A stretch of 64,000 nucleotides of DNA from Flavobacterium cutihirudinis. Lineage in GTDB: Bacteria > Bacteroidota > Bacteroidia > Flavobacteriales > Flavobacteriaceae. Below the pieces are notes generated by a model. That model was not told the origin of the DNA and made no database searches. It saw only the letters and a program-made list of their open reading frames with translations. Of the stretch, positions 1-9,182 are shown piece by piece. The translations under genes and the position numbers were made by a program. The DNA is taken from contig NZ_QRDQ01000010.1 of assembly GCF_003385895.1 (NCBI RefSeq), forward strand, positions 124,001 through 188,000, read 5' to 3'. Numbering within the stretch: the stretch's first letter is position 1; each line of letters starts with the position of its first letter.

Positions 1-101
1 AAAGTTTTTTGGTTAGTTTTATTTCCTTAAAACAATTGTAGTTTCGCAAGCATAGCAAAAAACGTTTTAAATCTTATTCGGAATTAAAATATTATTACTT
101 G

Positions 102-123
102 CTTAATATTTATTGATATTAAG
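102..123. repeat. 8-bp inverted repeat upstream of the first gene
   Basis: CTTAATAT at 102-109 and ATATTAAG at 116-123 form perfect arms around a 6-base spacer, 30 bases before the first ATG. It could be an operator. In such AT-rich DNA it could also be chance. Confidence 0.25.
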
Positions 124-152
124 TCATTAATAATGTCTAATTAAAACAAACT

Positions 153-473
153 ATGAATTTAATAAAATTGATTAAGTATTTCAGATCTGGAGGAACGTTT
201 GAAAACTTTTGTTTGTCTCAATCTATAAATATGGACTCGGAAGTTGTGGAAATATATATGACAAAACCTTTTGGTATAAATAATGAATTAGGATTCTTTG
301 AAATAGAAAAAACAGAAGCTAAAATAGAATATTATTTTAATGGGAAAATGTATTTCAACCTTTTTGACTTTTTTTATTTTCTTGATGCTATTGAAGAGGC
401 AAATATTGGTATTTCTTTAACGGATGAAAAACTAGCTCAGGTACTTTTCGACTATGCCATTAACGATGCGTAA
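153..473 (+). CDS. Hypothetical small protein, 106 aa
   Basis: I do not recognise this protein. It is 106 residues, acidic and rich in Phe, Tyr, Ile and Asn, with no signal peptide or membrane segment, so it is probably cytoplasmic. The ATG lies in AT-rich DNA and no alternative upstream start is apparent. It stands alone: the preceding 150 bases show no gene and the next gene is convergent. The size, acidity and strongly AT-rich codon use resemble orphan immunity-type proteins found beside toxin islands in this phylum. No toxin is visible in the window, so this is only a suggestion. The open frame and codon use look real, but the function is unknown. Confidence 0.55.
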   Translation: MNLIKLIKYFRSGGTFENFCLSQSINMDSEVVEIYMTKPFGINNELGFFEIEKTEAKIEYYFNGKMYFNLFDFFYFLDAIEEANIGISLTDEKLAQVLFDYAINDA

Positions 474-511
474 AAAGTCCAGTTCTTAAATTGCCTTCAC
501 ATATTGTAAAT

Positions 512-1024
512 TTACCAATCTGGTGAAACTGGTTTTATTTCGTTTACTTTTATTTTAGTAAATATTGTTTCAGTTTCATTCTTTTTCCTAATTTCTTTTA
601 ATTCAACACCTTCGATTTTAAATTTTCTAATAGAACTCTTGCCTGCTTTGCTAAATGATGTATTAGGGATTTCTAATAGTAAAACATCATTTACTACATT
701 ATAATAACCTACGATGAACGCTTTTTGAATATTATTGACATCAACTTTATTCGTTTTACTAATAAAGACGGCAAATTGGCCTGACTTAAAAAATCTCAAA
801 TAAGTATATCTTTTTAATGCTATCGTTTCATCTTCGTAAAAATTAAAATAGATTGAATCTGCTTCAATTTTGCTAGACATTTCGTTGGTAAAAGACTTTT
901 TAAACTTCATTTTTTTCAAATGCATTCTCCCGTTCTCATTTTCATCAATATACTTTGTATAATGTTGCGTTAATCGACAAGAACTTGCAAATAATAAAAG
1001 TATAAGTACTGAAATACTTCTCAT
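512..1024 (-). CDS. Small predicted lipoprotein, 170 aa
   Basis: A type II signal peptide (MRSISVLILLLFASSC) has its lipobox cysteine at residue 16, so the product should be a lipoprotein of the inner or outer membrane. I chose the ATG at 1024. A TTG five codons upstream (1039) is open but would only add residues before the signal peptide. The mature part has about 154 residues, is beta-rich and lysine-rich, and matches no family I know. It has no acidic stretch directly after the cysteine, so surface export is not suggested. The gene converges with the small gene before it and is divergent from the outer membrane barrel gene, and probably has its own promoter. Confidence 0.6.
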   Translation of the reverse strand: MRSISVLILLLFASSCRLTQHYTKYIDENENGRMHLKKMKFKKSFTNEMSSKIEADSIYFNFYEDETIALKRYTYLRFFKSGQFAVFISKTNKVDVNNIQKAFIVGYYNVVNDVLLLEIPNTSFSKAGKSSIRKFKIEGVELKEIRKKNETETIFTKIKVNEIKPVSPDW

Positions 1025-1360
1025 AATTTTTAATAACAATAGAATAAATTAGATAAAACGTTTGATTGGCTTTTAGTGTTAGGATAAAGATTTCTGAAGT
1101 CTCTGAATTTACATGAAGATTTAATTGAATGGGTTTTAATTTTTATAAAGGTAAATAATATTTCAAGTAAATATTTTGTGATATCTTAAATGAAAAAAGA
1201 AGTTTGACTTTTTGCACGATTCTATGAATTCTAATCTGTTGTTTTTATCTTTCTTTAGGTTGTAACCTTTTTTATTTCAGTTGTTTAAACTTTTTGGTTA
1301 AATTTACTCATACAGAATTTCTCTGTAAAGAAATATCCGAATAACCAAATAAATATACAA
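1025..1360. other. Divergent intergenic region, no gene
   Basis: This 336-base AT-rich spacer separates the divergent lipoprotein and barrel genes, so promoters for both should lie here. A TAAATTTA close to the Bacteroidota -7 consensus TAnnTTTG lies near 1300 on the plus strand, with the final base differing. No hairpin or small coding region stands out. Confidence 0.4.
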
Positions 1361-2419
1361 ATGAGACATTTTCTTGTGTTACTCTTTTTTGCAGGTTGTA
1401 TTACTTTTTCTTCAGGACAAACAAAAACAGATTCTGTACCCAAAAAAGAAAAGAAAATAGAATTAAGGGTAATGCCTTATTTGAGTTATAATCGGAATCT
1501 TGAATTTATGTTTGGCGACATTCCGATGATGATGTATAAAGTGAAAGAAAGCGATACGATTTCTCCAAAATCATTATCAGGACTTTCAGCGATTTATACT
1601 ACTAATAAATCGTATGTATTAGCATTTTTCAACAGATGGTATTTTGATGAAGATAAATGGCGTGCTAAATTTTTCTTTTTTAATGGAAATCAGAATTCAC
1701 AGTTTTTTGTTGACGATATTGATCAGCCTGATTTTTATGATTATGGCACTAAAGTTACTATTTTTAGTGTAGGAGGTCAGCGCAAAATAGTTGGAAAATT
1801 CTATGGCGGTCTTTCTTATACCTATTCGCATTACAACACGGTTTATGAAGATGATATTTCGCCATCTTCAATCTCGCATTCCAATGCGTTGGTTGTTAAT
1901 TTGTTGTACGATACCAGAGATGCTGTTTATTATCCAACAAAGGGTTATAAAATTAAATTGGACTGGTCGACGTATCCCGAATTCCTGGATAATGAATTAG
2001 CTTCTAATCGTATCTCTTTTCAGGGAAATAAATATTTCCCCACGCGTAAAGGAAAAGATGTAATTGCTGCCCGAATTTTTGGGAAATTCGGATTAGGAGA
2101 TGTCGCTTTTGAGCAACAAAGTACAATTGGTGGTGTTGATATTCGTGGTTATTCTGAAGGTAAATATCGAGGTGCCGGCTTGATGGATATTCAGGGAGAA
2201 TACCGTTATAATTTTGGTAAAATGGGCTTGGTTGGCTTTGCAGGTGTGGCAACTATTTATGGTTCTGATACACCTAGTTTTGACTGGAAATTATATCCGG
2301 GTGCAGGAGTAGGTTATCGCTATAATCCTTTTAAAAAATCAAAATTTAATGTGGGCTTAGACGGAGCAGTTGGTAAAGGTGACTGGGGAGTTTATTTTAG
2401 AATTGGTGAAGCTTTCTAA
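1361..2419 (+). CDS. BamA/TamA-family outer membrane beta-barrel (no POTRA)
   Basis: The 352-residue protein begins with a signal peptide ending at SSGQ near residue 20. The rest is an Omp85-type 'surface antigen' barrel. Alternating aromatic and hydrophobic strands are visible, and the C-terminal half carries the family patterns FEQQSTIGGVDIRGYSEGKYRG and a YRYN/GVGYRYNPF strand, ending in a terminal phenylalanine (EAF) typical of barrel substrates of the BAM machine. The family usually has N-terminal POTRA domains. Here only about 30 residues separate the signal peptide from the barrel, so it is a POTRA-less member, a common Bacteroidota subtype of unknown job. It may move lipids or proteins, or act as a simple porin. 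It is monocistronic and convergent with the LuxR gene downstream. Confidence 0.8.
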   Translation: MRHFLVLLFFAGCITFSSGQTKTDSVPKKEKKIELRVMPYLSYNRNLEFMFGDIPMMMYKVKESDTISPKSLSGLSAIYTTNKSYVLAFFNRWYFDEDKWRAKFFFFNGNQNSQFFVDDIDQPDFYDYGTKVTIFSVGGQRKIVGKFYGGLSYTYSHYNTVYEDDISPSSISHSNALVVNLLYDTRDAVYYPTKGYKIKLDWSTYPEFLDNELASNRISFQGNKYFPTRKGKDVIAARIFGKFGLGDVAFEQQSTIGGVDIRGYSEGKYRGAGLMDIQGEYRYNFGKMGLVGFAGVATIYGSDTPSFDWKLYPGAGVGYRYNPFKKSKFNVGLDGAVGKGDWGVYFRIGEAF

Positions 2420-2479
2420 AAGTCAAGAATTGTTCATTCTCAACTTTTAGAATAAATCACTAGTTGTTATTTTTGCTCG

Positions 2480-3235
2480 TTAAATAATACCTTGAAGAAT
2501 ACAATTTTTTACAAGTTCTGCTGTATTCTTAGAATTAGATTTGGTTAGAATATTATTGCGGTGTTTTTTTACTGTCAACGGGCTGATGAAAAGTTTCTCA
2601 GCAATTTCAGTATTGTTTAATCCGTTACCAATCAGTTTGATAATGTCAATTTCTCTTTTAGAAAATTCACTTGATTCAGAATTGTTTTCATCCAAACTTA
2701 AATTCATAAAAGAAGGCTCGCCGTTTAAGCCAATCAGCGAAATTTTATACGTATTGAAACTACTCAAATGATCAATTCGGGTATGAATGTTTAACGATTT
2801 TCCGTATCCGCCATTATCGTCCATTGTCAGCATCAAAGCCTGATGATTAAACAATGCATATTCACCATTTTTCATTCGGCATCTGTGGCTGTAACTTATT
2901 TTGTAGCTCAATAATTTTTCGCGTCCGATATTCTCATAAAAGAATTTTGTGAGGAATGCTTCTGCTTTTACAACAAAGTTAATATCGTCAGGATGAATTG
3001 CACCCAAAACATCATTAAAAGTTATGGTTTCGGGATCAAAATCATGTAATTGGAACAGTGATGGACTGATATGCGAAAGTGACATATCAAAAAAATCAAT
3101 TATATAAAATGAAAATGGGCCTGTACTGATAATTGAATTGGTAAGATCATCAAAAGATATCTGATGTTGGTTGGTGCTTTTAACAGTACGATTGGTTTCC
3201 CAGACATCATGAAGGTTTTGTATTTCAGTCAGCAT
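2480..3235 (-). CDS. LuxR-family regulator with PAS-like sensor domain
   Basis: The 251-residue protein has a C-terminal LuxR/FixJ helix-turn-helix at about 185-245 (SKREIDIIKLIGNGLNNTEIAEKLFISPLTVKKHRNNI), the DNA-binding fold of NarL-type regulators. Residues 1-180 carry no phospho-acceptor receiver motif. They look like a PAS-fold input domain (IHPDDINFVVKAEAFL, then a strand reading YALFNHQALMLTMDDNGG). It is therefore probably a one-component cytoplasmic sensor. A second gene of the same design lies at 36566-37342. No target can be read from the sequence. It is divergent from the HTCS gene, with 411 bases between them, so regulation of that neighbour or of itself is possible. Confidence 0.8.
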   Translation of the reverse strand: MLTEIQNLHDVWETNRTVKSTNQHQISFDDLTNSIISTGPFSFYIIDFFDMSLSHISPSLFQLHDFDPETITFNDVLGAIHPDDINFVVKAEAFLTKFFYENIGREKLLSYKISYSHRCRMKNGEYALFNHQALMLTMDDNGGYGKSLNIHTRIDHLSSFNTYKISLIGLNGEPSFMNLSLDENNSESSEFSKREIDIIKLIGNGLNNTEIAEKLFISPLTVKKHRNNILTKSNSKNTAELVKNCILQGII

Positions 3236-3646
3236 AAAATAAAATCATTAAACATTTGTTAAGGCAAATAAACATAAAAAATATTTAAAAATGGAATTGT
3301 AAAATTAATAAAATGAGGTTTTTGATGGTTTGTTGGCAAAGTGTTGACAGAATTCAATTTTAATTTATGGATCATTTGTTAAGTTATAATAAGATGTTTT
3401 TGACCAGTAAATCTGAAAATTGTTTAATCTTAAGTAAATTTAAAATCTGTTTTTCTTGGTTTGGATGAAAGAAAAAAAGATAAAAATGAAAAGAGGCATT
3501 TTTAAAAATCGATTGAAACAATATTTATAAGCAAAGCTTTATTAAAAAAAATGCCACGGGATAAAATCCTATACAACGCCTATGAAATATGATTTTTGTT
3601 CGATGTTTTTAGTGAAATATCTGTAAAATAAGCTTATAATTGTACT
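3236..3646. other. Divergent intergenic region before the HTCS gene
   Basis: This 411-base stretch is very AT-rich and holds no open frame of note. It must contain the promoters of the LuxR gene (minus) and the HTCS gene (plus). A GTACTTTG at 3642-3649 resembles the -7 element but overlaps the outermost TTG start codon of the HTCS gene. I saw no convincing -33 element or terminator. Confidence 0.4.
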
Positions 3647-6600
3647 TTGTACACAAAGCCAAAAACACATTTTATTTTGAAGAATATTGTTCTGTATTGT
3701 ATATTTCTTTTTGGATTTTCTTCTTTAGTTTTTTCGCAGGATAATCCGGTGAAATTTTTAGATATTTCTGATGGTTTGTCCAATAACTCTGTAACAACAA
3801 TTTTTCAGGACAGCGAAGGTTATTTATGGTTTGGTACGTATGACGGATTAAATCGTTATGATGGTTATAGCTTTAAGGTTTTTAGAAACCGGATCAATGA
3901 TAAAAAGTCGCTTTCTTTTAATACCATTTATAATATCGAAGGTGATTCCAAAAAAAATATTTGGATTGGTGGATCAAACGGAATCAGTATTTACAATAAA
4001 AGTAAAGCAATTTTTCATTCTGTTGAATGCCTTCTTCCAAACCAAAAAACGGCTAAAGTATTAACAGATGTTATACACCAGACAAATGCAGTTTCTGATA
4101 ATCTTGTTTTAGTTGCGTCACAGAATTTAGGTCTGATTGCTTTTGAGAATAATTCTTTTGTTGGGAATCATGTTCCGTTGCAATTCCCATCCCGAAATAT
4201 CAAAATGGACAATTATGATGCTATTGCCATCATGAATGATAGAAAAAAGAATCATAGTTGGGTTTTTGTCCGTAATGTTGGTATATGCAGTTACAGTTAC
4301 AAATCCAAAACTTTGAAAGTTGCTTTTCCGCTGTCTATTGAAGTAAAAGCAATGAAACTCGGTGAAGACGAAAAACTTTGGCTGGGTACAGATGAAGGTG
4401 TTTTTTTATTTGATCCCAATTCGGGTTCTCTTTCAGAAAATTATTTTGCCAATAAATGCAGTGTGACTGATATTTTGGTTGATGAGAAAAATGAAGTCTG
4501 GATTACAACAGATGGCTGTGGTGTTTTTAAAATTTCGGGAGGGTCTAAGAAAGCAGTTTCATACAATACATTGACCACCAATCAACTTGTAAAAAGTAAT
4601 TCGGTTTGGAGTTTATACGAGGATAAATCGGGAAATAAATGGTTTGGTACTTTGCGCGGCGGAATAAGTATGCTTAGCGACACACCAAAATATTTTAAGA
4701 GTATAAAATACAATTCAGGCGATCCGGCTGAGAACTTTATCTTGTCTTTCTGCGAAGATGAGAAAAAGAATATTTGGGTTGGAACAGACGGAGCTGGATT
4801 GAAATATTGGAACCGAAAACAAAATACGTATACCGCCTACAGTAATAAACTTTCAAGTCCTTTTATAACGGGAATTGCTCGGGATAATAGTAACGAAATA
4901 TGGCTTTCTACCTGGGCAGGCGGAATCAATCGAATTAATCCGTCCAACAATACTGTAAAGCATTATTCTTGCTTTAATTCTTATACAAAACAAATTGAAA
5001 AAAATGTTTGGTTTGTTTATAAAGATTCGAAAGGTAATATCTGGGCAGGTGCGACCAATGAAGGTGCTTTGTATCGTTTTGACAGAGTAAAAGACAGTTT
5101 TGTTCTTTATGATAAAAGTATAACAAACTTGCAATGTCTTGTCGAAACCAGCGACGGAAAATTATGGGGCGGAAATTATTCAAGTCTGATCTCGATAGAT
5201 CAAAAGAACGGGAAGATTAATAAAATAGTTATCGGAAACCAAATACGATACATCCACGAAGACAAAGACAAAAATTTGTGGGTAGGAACTCAGGAAGGCG
5301 GTTTGTTATTGTTTGACCGAAAAACAAGTAAGTTCAAAAGATTTACGACAGACGATGGACTTCCGTCAAATACTATTTTAAGATTACTGGAAGACAAAGA
5401 AGGAAATCTTTGGATGAGTACCTATAACGGCGTTTGCCGATTTGATAAAAGAAGAAAAACGTTTCGAAATTTCTCTGTAAACGATGGTTTACAAAGCAAT
5501 CAATTTAGTTTTAATGCGGGATTAAAATTGTCGACCGGTGAATTTCTTTTTGGAGGGATTAACGGATTTAATATCTTTTTTCCGGAGCAAATAAAAGGCT
5601 TCAATCAGGCGACAAATGTGTTATTGTCTGATTTTTATGTAAACAACCAGCCCATTGAAGAAAGCAAAGCTGAAGTTTTTTCAGAAGAAAATAAGATTAA
5701 AGAGGTAAGTCTTGCTTATGATCAGACCACTTTATCATTTGAGTTTGTTGCGCTCGATTACAACAACGCTGATAAAATCAATTATGCATATTTCTTAGAA
5801 GGTTGGGACGAACAATGGAATAATGTGGGTCAGGCCCGAAAAGCCAATTATTCAAGATTACCGGAAGGAAAATATACTTTTAAGGTTAAAACAACCAACT
5901 TTAAAGGAGGCTGGAATAAAGAAGTCAGTTTGGTAACCATTCATGTTTTACCGCCATGGTATAGAACATGGTGGGCGTATACATTGTATTTGTTGGGTAT
6001 TTCGGGGCTTTTATATGGTTATTTAGAATATAGCAAAAATAGAGAAAAGCTAAAATACAAAGTAAAAATTGCAGTGTTGGAAAGCAAAAAAGAGAAAGAA
6101 ATTGCCGAAAAGCAATCCTCGATGTTTACTTATATTTCACATGAATTTAGAACGCCGCTTTCTTTGATTATTAATCCTTTGAAGAAAGCTGTTCAGAAAG
6201 AGAAAAGCGAAAACGGATCTTCTGGAAGTGATTTGGCTATTGCGCACCGAAATGCCCGAAGATTGTTGAGTCTTATCGATCAGCTTTTACTTTTCAGAAA
6301 AGCCGAAAATGATGCAGATGCATTGCGTTTGTCTCCTATAAAAGTCAATGATTTATGCAATGAAGTCTACCTGTGTTTTGTAAATCAGGCAAAAGACAAA
6401 AATATCAGGTACAATTTTGATAGTCCAAATAATGAAATTATTATAATTGGAGATTACGAAAAAATCGAGATTTCATTATTTAATTTGATTTCAAATGCTT
6501 TCAAATATACGCCCGCTGGAGGAGAAATCAATCTTAAACTAACCGAAACTGCCGCTGAAGTGGCAATGGAAATTTCAGACAGTGGTGAAGGAATTGACAA

Positions 6601-7723
6601 AGGCGATATTGATGTAATTTTTGAAAAATTCAAACAGATAAATTCCAAAGTTTCAATAGGAACCGGTTTCGGAATTGGACTGTTTATCGTGAAATATTTT
6701 GTCGATAAACACAAAGGAAAAGTTAGTTGCAGCAGTGAAGTTGGAAAAGGAAGTACTTTTAAATTAACGTTCCTGAAAGGCGACAGCCATTTTGAAAATG
6801 CTGAAATTACAAATGATGCACCACGCAGAAGTCAGTTGTTCGATGAATTAATAATTGATGATTCGGAAGAAACTACTTCAAAGGTAAATAATATAGTTTC
6901 AGAAAGTGATTTCCAGAAAGTAATGCTTACCGACAAACGAACGGTTTTGATTATTGATGATAATGATGATATCAGAAACTATCTGATTAAGTTATTTTCG
7001 GATAATTATATTGTTTACAGTGCAGATAATGGAGAAGAAGGTTTGAAACAAACCAAAAAACACATGCCGGATCTTGTTATTAGCGACATTACTATGGAAG
7101 TAATGGATGGCTTGGAATTGTGCCGAAAAATTAAAGAAAATGATGGTTTGTCTCATATTCCGGTGATTCTTTTAACAGCTTCAAAAAATCCAGAAACACA
7201 TTTGCAAGGAATTAATGATGGCGCGGATGACTATATTACCAAACCATTTGATGACGATATTTTGGTAGCAAGAGTAGAATCTTTACTGAAAAACCGAAGC
7301 AATCTGAGAACGTATTTTCTGGATAGTATTACACTTAAGGAAAACACCCAAAAAGTGCCGATTGAATATCAGGAAATCCTGAAGAAGTGTATTGATATTG
7401 TGGAGCGAAATATTCATAAAAAAGATTTCACAATCAAAACATTTGCTCAGGAAATGGGAATGAGCCACAGAACGCTTTATACCAAAATCAAAATCATTTC
7501 AGGACAAACTTTAAATGCTTTTATTCGTTCGCTGCGAATTCGAAGAGCTGCCATGTTAATGCTTACGGAAGATATGAATATTGCGCAGGCAAGTGCTGAG
7601 GTTGGTTTTGAAGACCCAAAATACTTCAGACAGCAATTTGTAAAACTCTTTGGAATGACGCCATCAGAATACATTAAAAAGTATAAAAGTTCCTTTAATT
7701 CTGATTTGAATATTATCAGTTAA
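3647..7723 (+). CDS. Hybrid two-component system sensor/regulator (HTCS)
   Basis: This single protein joins sensor kinase, receiver and DNA-binding domains and is the usual switch of Bacteroidota PULs. It senses an oligosaccharide in the periplasm and activates the locus. Domains in order: signal peptide (cleavage after VFSQ, near residue 31); two beta-propellers of Reg_prop repeats (GYLWFGTYDGLNRYDG, NLWVGTQEGGLLLFD) to about 670; Y_Y_Y domain 688-772; one membrane segment 775-797; histidine kinase with phospho-acceptor His832 in SHEFRTP; ATPase N-box with Asn946 and Asn950 and the GTGFGIGL box; receiver with phospho-acceptor Asp1147; AraC-type HTH from about 1255. The length (1358) is normal. 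There is no ATG: the possible starts are TTG at 3647 and TTG at 3677. The latter gives a cleaner signal peptide. It probably controls the GH30/SusCD operons downstream. Confidence 0.93.
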   Translation: MYTKPKTHFILKNIVLYCIFLFGFSSLVFSQDNPVKFLDISDGLSNNSVTTIFQDSEGYLWFGTYDGLNRYDGYSFKVFRNRINDKKSLSFNTIYNIEGDSKKNIWIGGSNGISIYNKSKAIFHSVECLLPNQKTAKVLTDVIHQTNAVSDNLVLVASQNLGLIAFENNSFVGNHVPLQFPSRNIKMDNYDAIAIMNDRKKNHSWVFVRNVGICSYSYKSKTLKVAFPLSIEVKAMKLGEDEKLWLGTDEGVFLFDPNSGSLSENYFANKCSVTDILVDEKNEVWITTDGCGVFKISGGSKKAVSYNTLTTNQLVKSNSVWSLYEDKSGNKWFGTLRGGISMLSDTPKYFKSIKYNSGDPAENFILSFCEDEKKNIWVGTDGAGLKYWNRKQNTYTAYSNKLSSPFITGIARDNSNEIWLSTWAGGINRINPSNNTVKHYSCFNSYTKQIEKNVWFVYKDSKGNIWAGATNEGALYRFDRVKDSFVLYDKSITNLQCLVETSDGKLWGGNYSSLISIDQKNGKINKIVIGNQIRYIHEDKDKNLWVGTQEGGLLLFDRKTSKFKRFTTDDGLPSNTILRLLEDKEGNLWMSTYNGVCRFDKRRKTFRNFSVNDGLQSNQFSFNAGLKLSTGEFLFGGINGFNIFFPEQIKGFNQATNVLLSDFYVNNQPIEESKAEVFSEENKIKEVSLAYDQTTLSFEFVALDYNNADKINYAYFLEGWDEQWNNVGQARKANYSRLPEGKYTFKVKTTNFKGGWNKEVSLVTIHVLPPWYRTWWAYTLYLLGISGLLYGYLEYSKNREKLKYKVKIAVLESKKEKEIAEKQSSMFTYISHEFRTPLSLIINPLKKAVQKEKSENGSSGSDLAIAHRNARRLLSLIDQLLLFRKAENDADALRLSPIKVNDLCNEVYLCFVNQAKDKNIRYNFDSPNNEIIIIGDYEKIEISLFNLISNAFKYTPAGGEINLKLTETAAEVAMEISDSGEGIDKGDIDVIFEKFKQINSKVSIGTGFGIGLFIVKYFVDKHKGKVSCSSEVGKGSTFKLTFLKGDSHFENAEITNDAPRRSQLFDELIIDDSEETTSKVNNIVSESDFQKVMLTDKRTVLIIDDNDDIRNYLIKLFSDNYIVYSADNGEEGLKQTKKHMPDLVISDITMEVMDGLELCRKIKENDGLSHIPVILLTASKNPETHLQGINDGADDYITKPFDDDILVARVESLLKNRSNLRTYFLDSITLKENTQKVPIEYQEILKKCIDIVERNIHKKDFTIKTFAQEMGMSHRTLYTKIKIISGQTLNAFIRSLRIRRAAMLMLTEDMNIAQASAEVGFEDPKYFRQQFVKLFGMTPSEYIKKYKSSFNSDLNIIS

Positions 7724-7740
7724 ACCATTGGTCAAGATTG

Positions 7741-7885
7741 TTTTTAACACATAGAAACATAGTTTTTTGAAGATTATAAAAGGCGTTTCACTAATTTAAA
7801 TGCACATAGTTTAGCTATGTGTGGAAACTTGTTTCTTCTAATCTCTTTTTTTCGACACCAAAACCTATGTTTCTATGTGTTGAAA
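7741..7885. repeat. Dispersed nested palindromic repeat, copy 1
   Basis: The outer arms AACACATAGAAACATAG (7746-7762) and CTATGTTTCTATGTGTT (about 7865-7881) are inverted. Inside them lies CACATAG-TTTAG-CTATGTG. A stretch from about 7774 onward recurs almost unchanged at 52898-52960, with two differences over the first 62 bases. It lies between two convergent genes (HTCS and AraC), where it could also stop transcription from both sides. Confidence 0.75.
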
Positions 7886-7935
7886 ATAATTAATCCAAGT
7901 CATTCGGTTAAAAGCGTCAATGCTTTCTGATTTTA

Positions 7936-8829
7936 CTATGAAGATTGTGCCTGAGTTTTGTATCTTAAACGATATTCTCTTGGTGATATTTCCATAACAA
8001 CCCGAAAAGATTTCGAAAAATGAAACGGATCATAATAGCCCAAATGATAAGCGATCTCTTTTATTTTCATCGTACTGAATTGCAAAAGAGAACAAGATTT
8101 CTGGATTTTTAACTGATTGTAATAATCCATAGGAGTAGAGGAAGTTTTTTCTAAAAACAAAGTTCCAAAATACGAACTAGAATAACCTACATGTTGTGCA
8201 ATCTCATGCAGCGTAATCTTAGTGGTAAGATTATTTTTCATGTATATAATGCTCATTGGTATAATGTCTAAAACCTCCGCATCTGCTGTTTTTATTTTTA
8301 AAAACTGATCGGTGTACTTTATACTGGCCAAAAAATGCTGCAGGCAAATGCTTGAATACTCTAGATTGTCAGGCGAAAAACCCATTTCTAAATTTTGGTA
8401 AATTTCTTCGAATAAGTTCAATCGGTCTGAGGATCTTGTATCACTTAAATTGATAATTTTTCCTGAAATAGAAGAATGCAGGGAAGTATTTAATCCTTTA
8501 AAATGGAGCCAGTAAATACTCCAGGGTTTCGAAATTTCGGCTTCGTAACTGTGCGCTTTGTGAGCAGGAATAATAAAAGCCTGATCTTTTGTAAGCGAAA
8601 ATTGTTCGTTTTCAAAGGTTATAGATCCTTTTCCGTTTTCGCAATATATAAGGATATTTTCAAGCGCTCCTTTGGATCTTTTTCTGAAATGGTATTTTGC
8701 ATTGGGGTAATAACCAATATGTGTAACGAAAAGATTTTTTGTCAATTCATTTTCAGATTGAAAACTACGTATGCTATAAGGAACAACAATGGCTCTTTCG
8801 CCTTTAAATCCATCTGCTATCTGATCCAT
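7936..8829 (-). CDS. AraC-family transcriptional regulator
   Basis: The 297 residues hold an N-terminal cupin-type AraC ligand-binding domain (about 20-160, with FIIPAHKAHSYE and WSIYWLHFKG motifs). A C-terminal double helix-turn-helix follows at about 195-292 (ITLHEIAQHVGYSSSYFGTLFLE, then IKEIAYHLGYYDPFHFSKSFRVVMEISPREYR). This is a cytoplasmic sugar-sensing activator of the AraC/MsmR kind. It is divergent from the sugar porter gene with 353 bases between them, so it most likely senses an imported mono- or oligosaccharide and drives the porter and the DUF5107-TPR gene. It would work alongside the HTCS, which reads the periplasm. Confidence 0.88.
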   Translation of the reverse strand: MDQIADGFKGERAIVVPYSIRSFQSENELTKNLFVTHIGYYPNAKYHFRKRSKGALENILIYCENGKGSITFENEQFSLTKDQAFIIPAHKAHSYEAEISKPWSIYWLHFKGLNTSLHSSISGKIINLSDTRSSDRLNLFEEIYQNLEMGFSPDNLEYSSICLQHFLASIKYTDQFLKIKTADAEVLDIIPMSIIYMKNNLTTKITLHEIAQHVGYSSSYFGTLFLEKTSSTPMDYYNQLKIQKSCSLLQFSTMKIKEIAYHLGYYDPFHFSKSFRVVMEISPREYRLRYKTQAQSS

Positions 8830-9182
8830 AAAGAGTGTTGTTTTATAATTTTATAAAATCAAATCTAAGGAAAAATATTTTAATTCCGAATTTAGCTAAA
8901 GCGTGAAAATTTACATATAATGATATAATTAGTATAAAAAGACGATCTTATTAAGTGGGTTTTAGTTCTTGGTAAGATATTTTTTATGTTCTTCTATTGT
9001 TTTATTGGTGCTTTTTAACAGAAATAAAATAATTAGTGTAAAAAACAGATGAAACTTTTTTGAGTTTAATAATGTTTTGTTTTAAATCGTTGTTTTTTAC
9101 ATGTTTTATATAAATATTACATTTTGACAGCAAGACGAACTAGCGATATTTGTAAAAGATAAATTAATTAAAAAATAAATAT
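8830..9182. other. Divergent regulatory region between araC-type gene and sugar porter
   Basis: This 353-base AT-rich spacer contains no gene. Promoters for both flanking genes should be here. A candidate promoter for the porter operon is listed separately at 9122-9152. No clear direct repeat of the AraC-site kind could be recognised by eye. Confidence 0.4.
9122..9152 (+). promoter_or_regulatory. Candidate promoter of the sugar porter operon
   Basis: A TTTTG at 9122-9126 lies 18 bases ahead of GATATTTG (9145-9152). The latter matches the Bacteroidota -7 consensus TAnnTTTG at its last four bases and the A. Transcription would start about 25 bases before the ATG at 9183. This was judged by eye from the consensus. 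Confidence 0.4.

Noticed and set aside
2416..2447. Hairpin between the barrel gene and the LuxR gene
   Set aside because: The arms AAAAGTCAAGAAT and ATTCTCAACTTTT contain two mismatches and the T tail is weak, so a terminator is not well supported.
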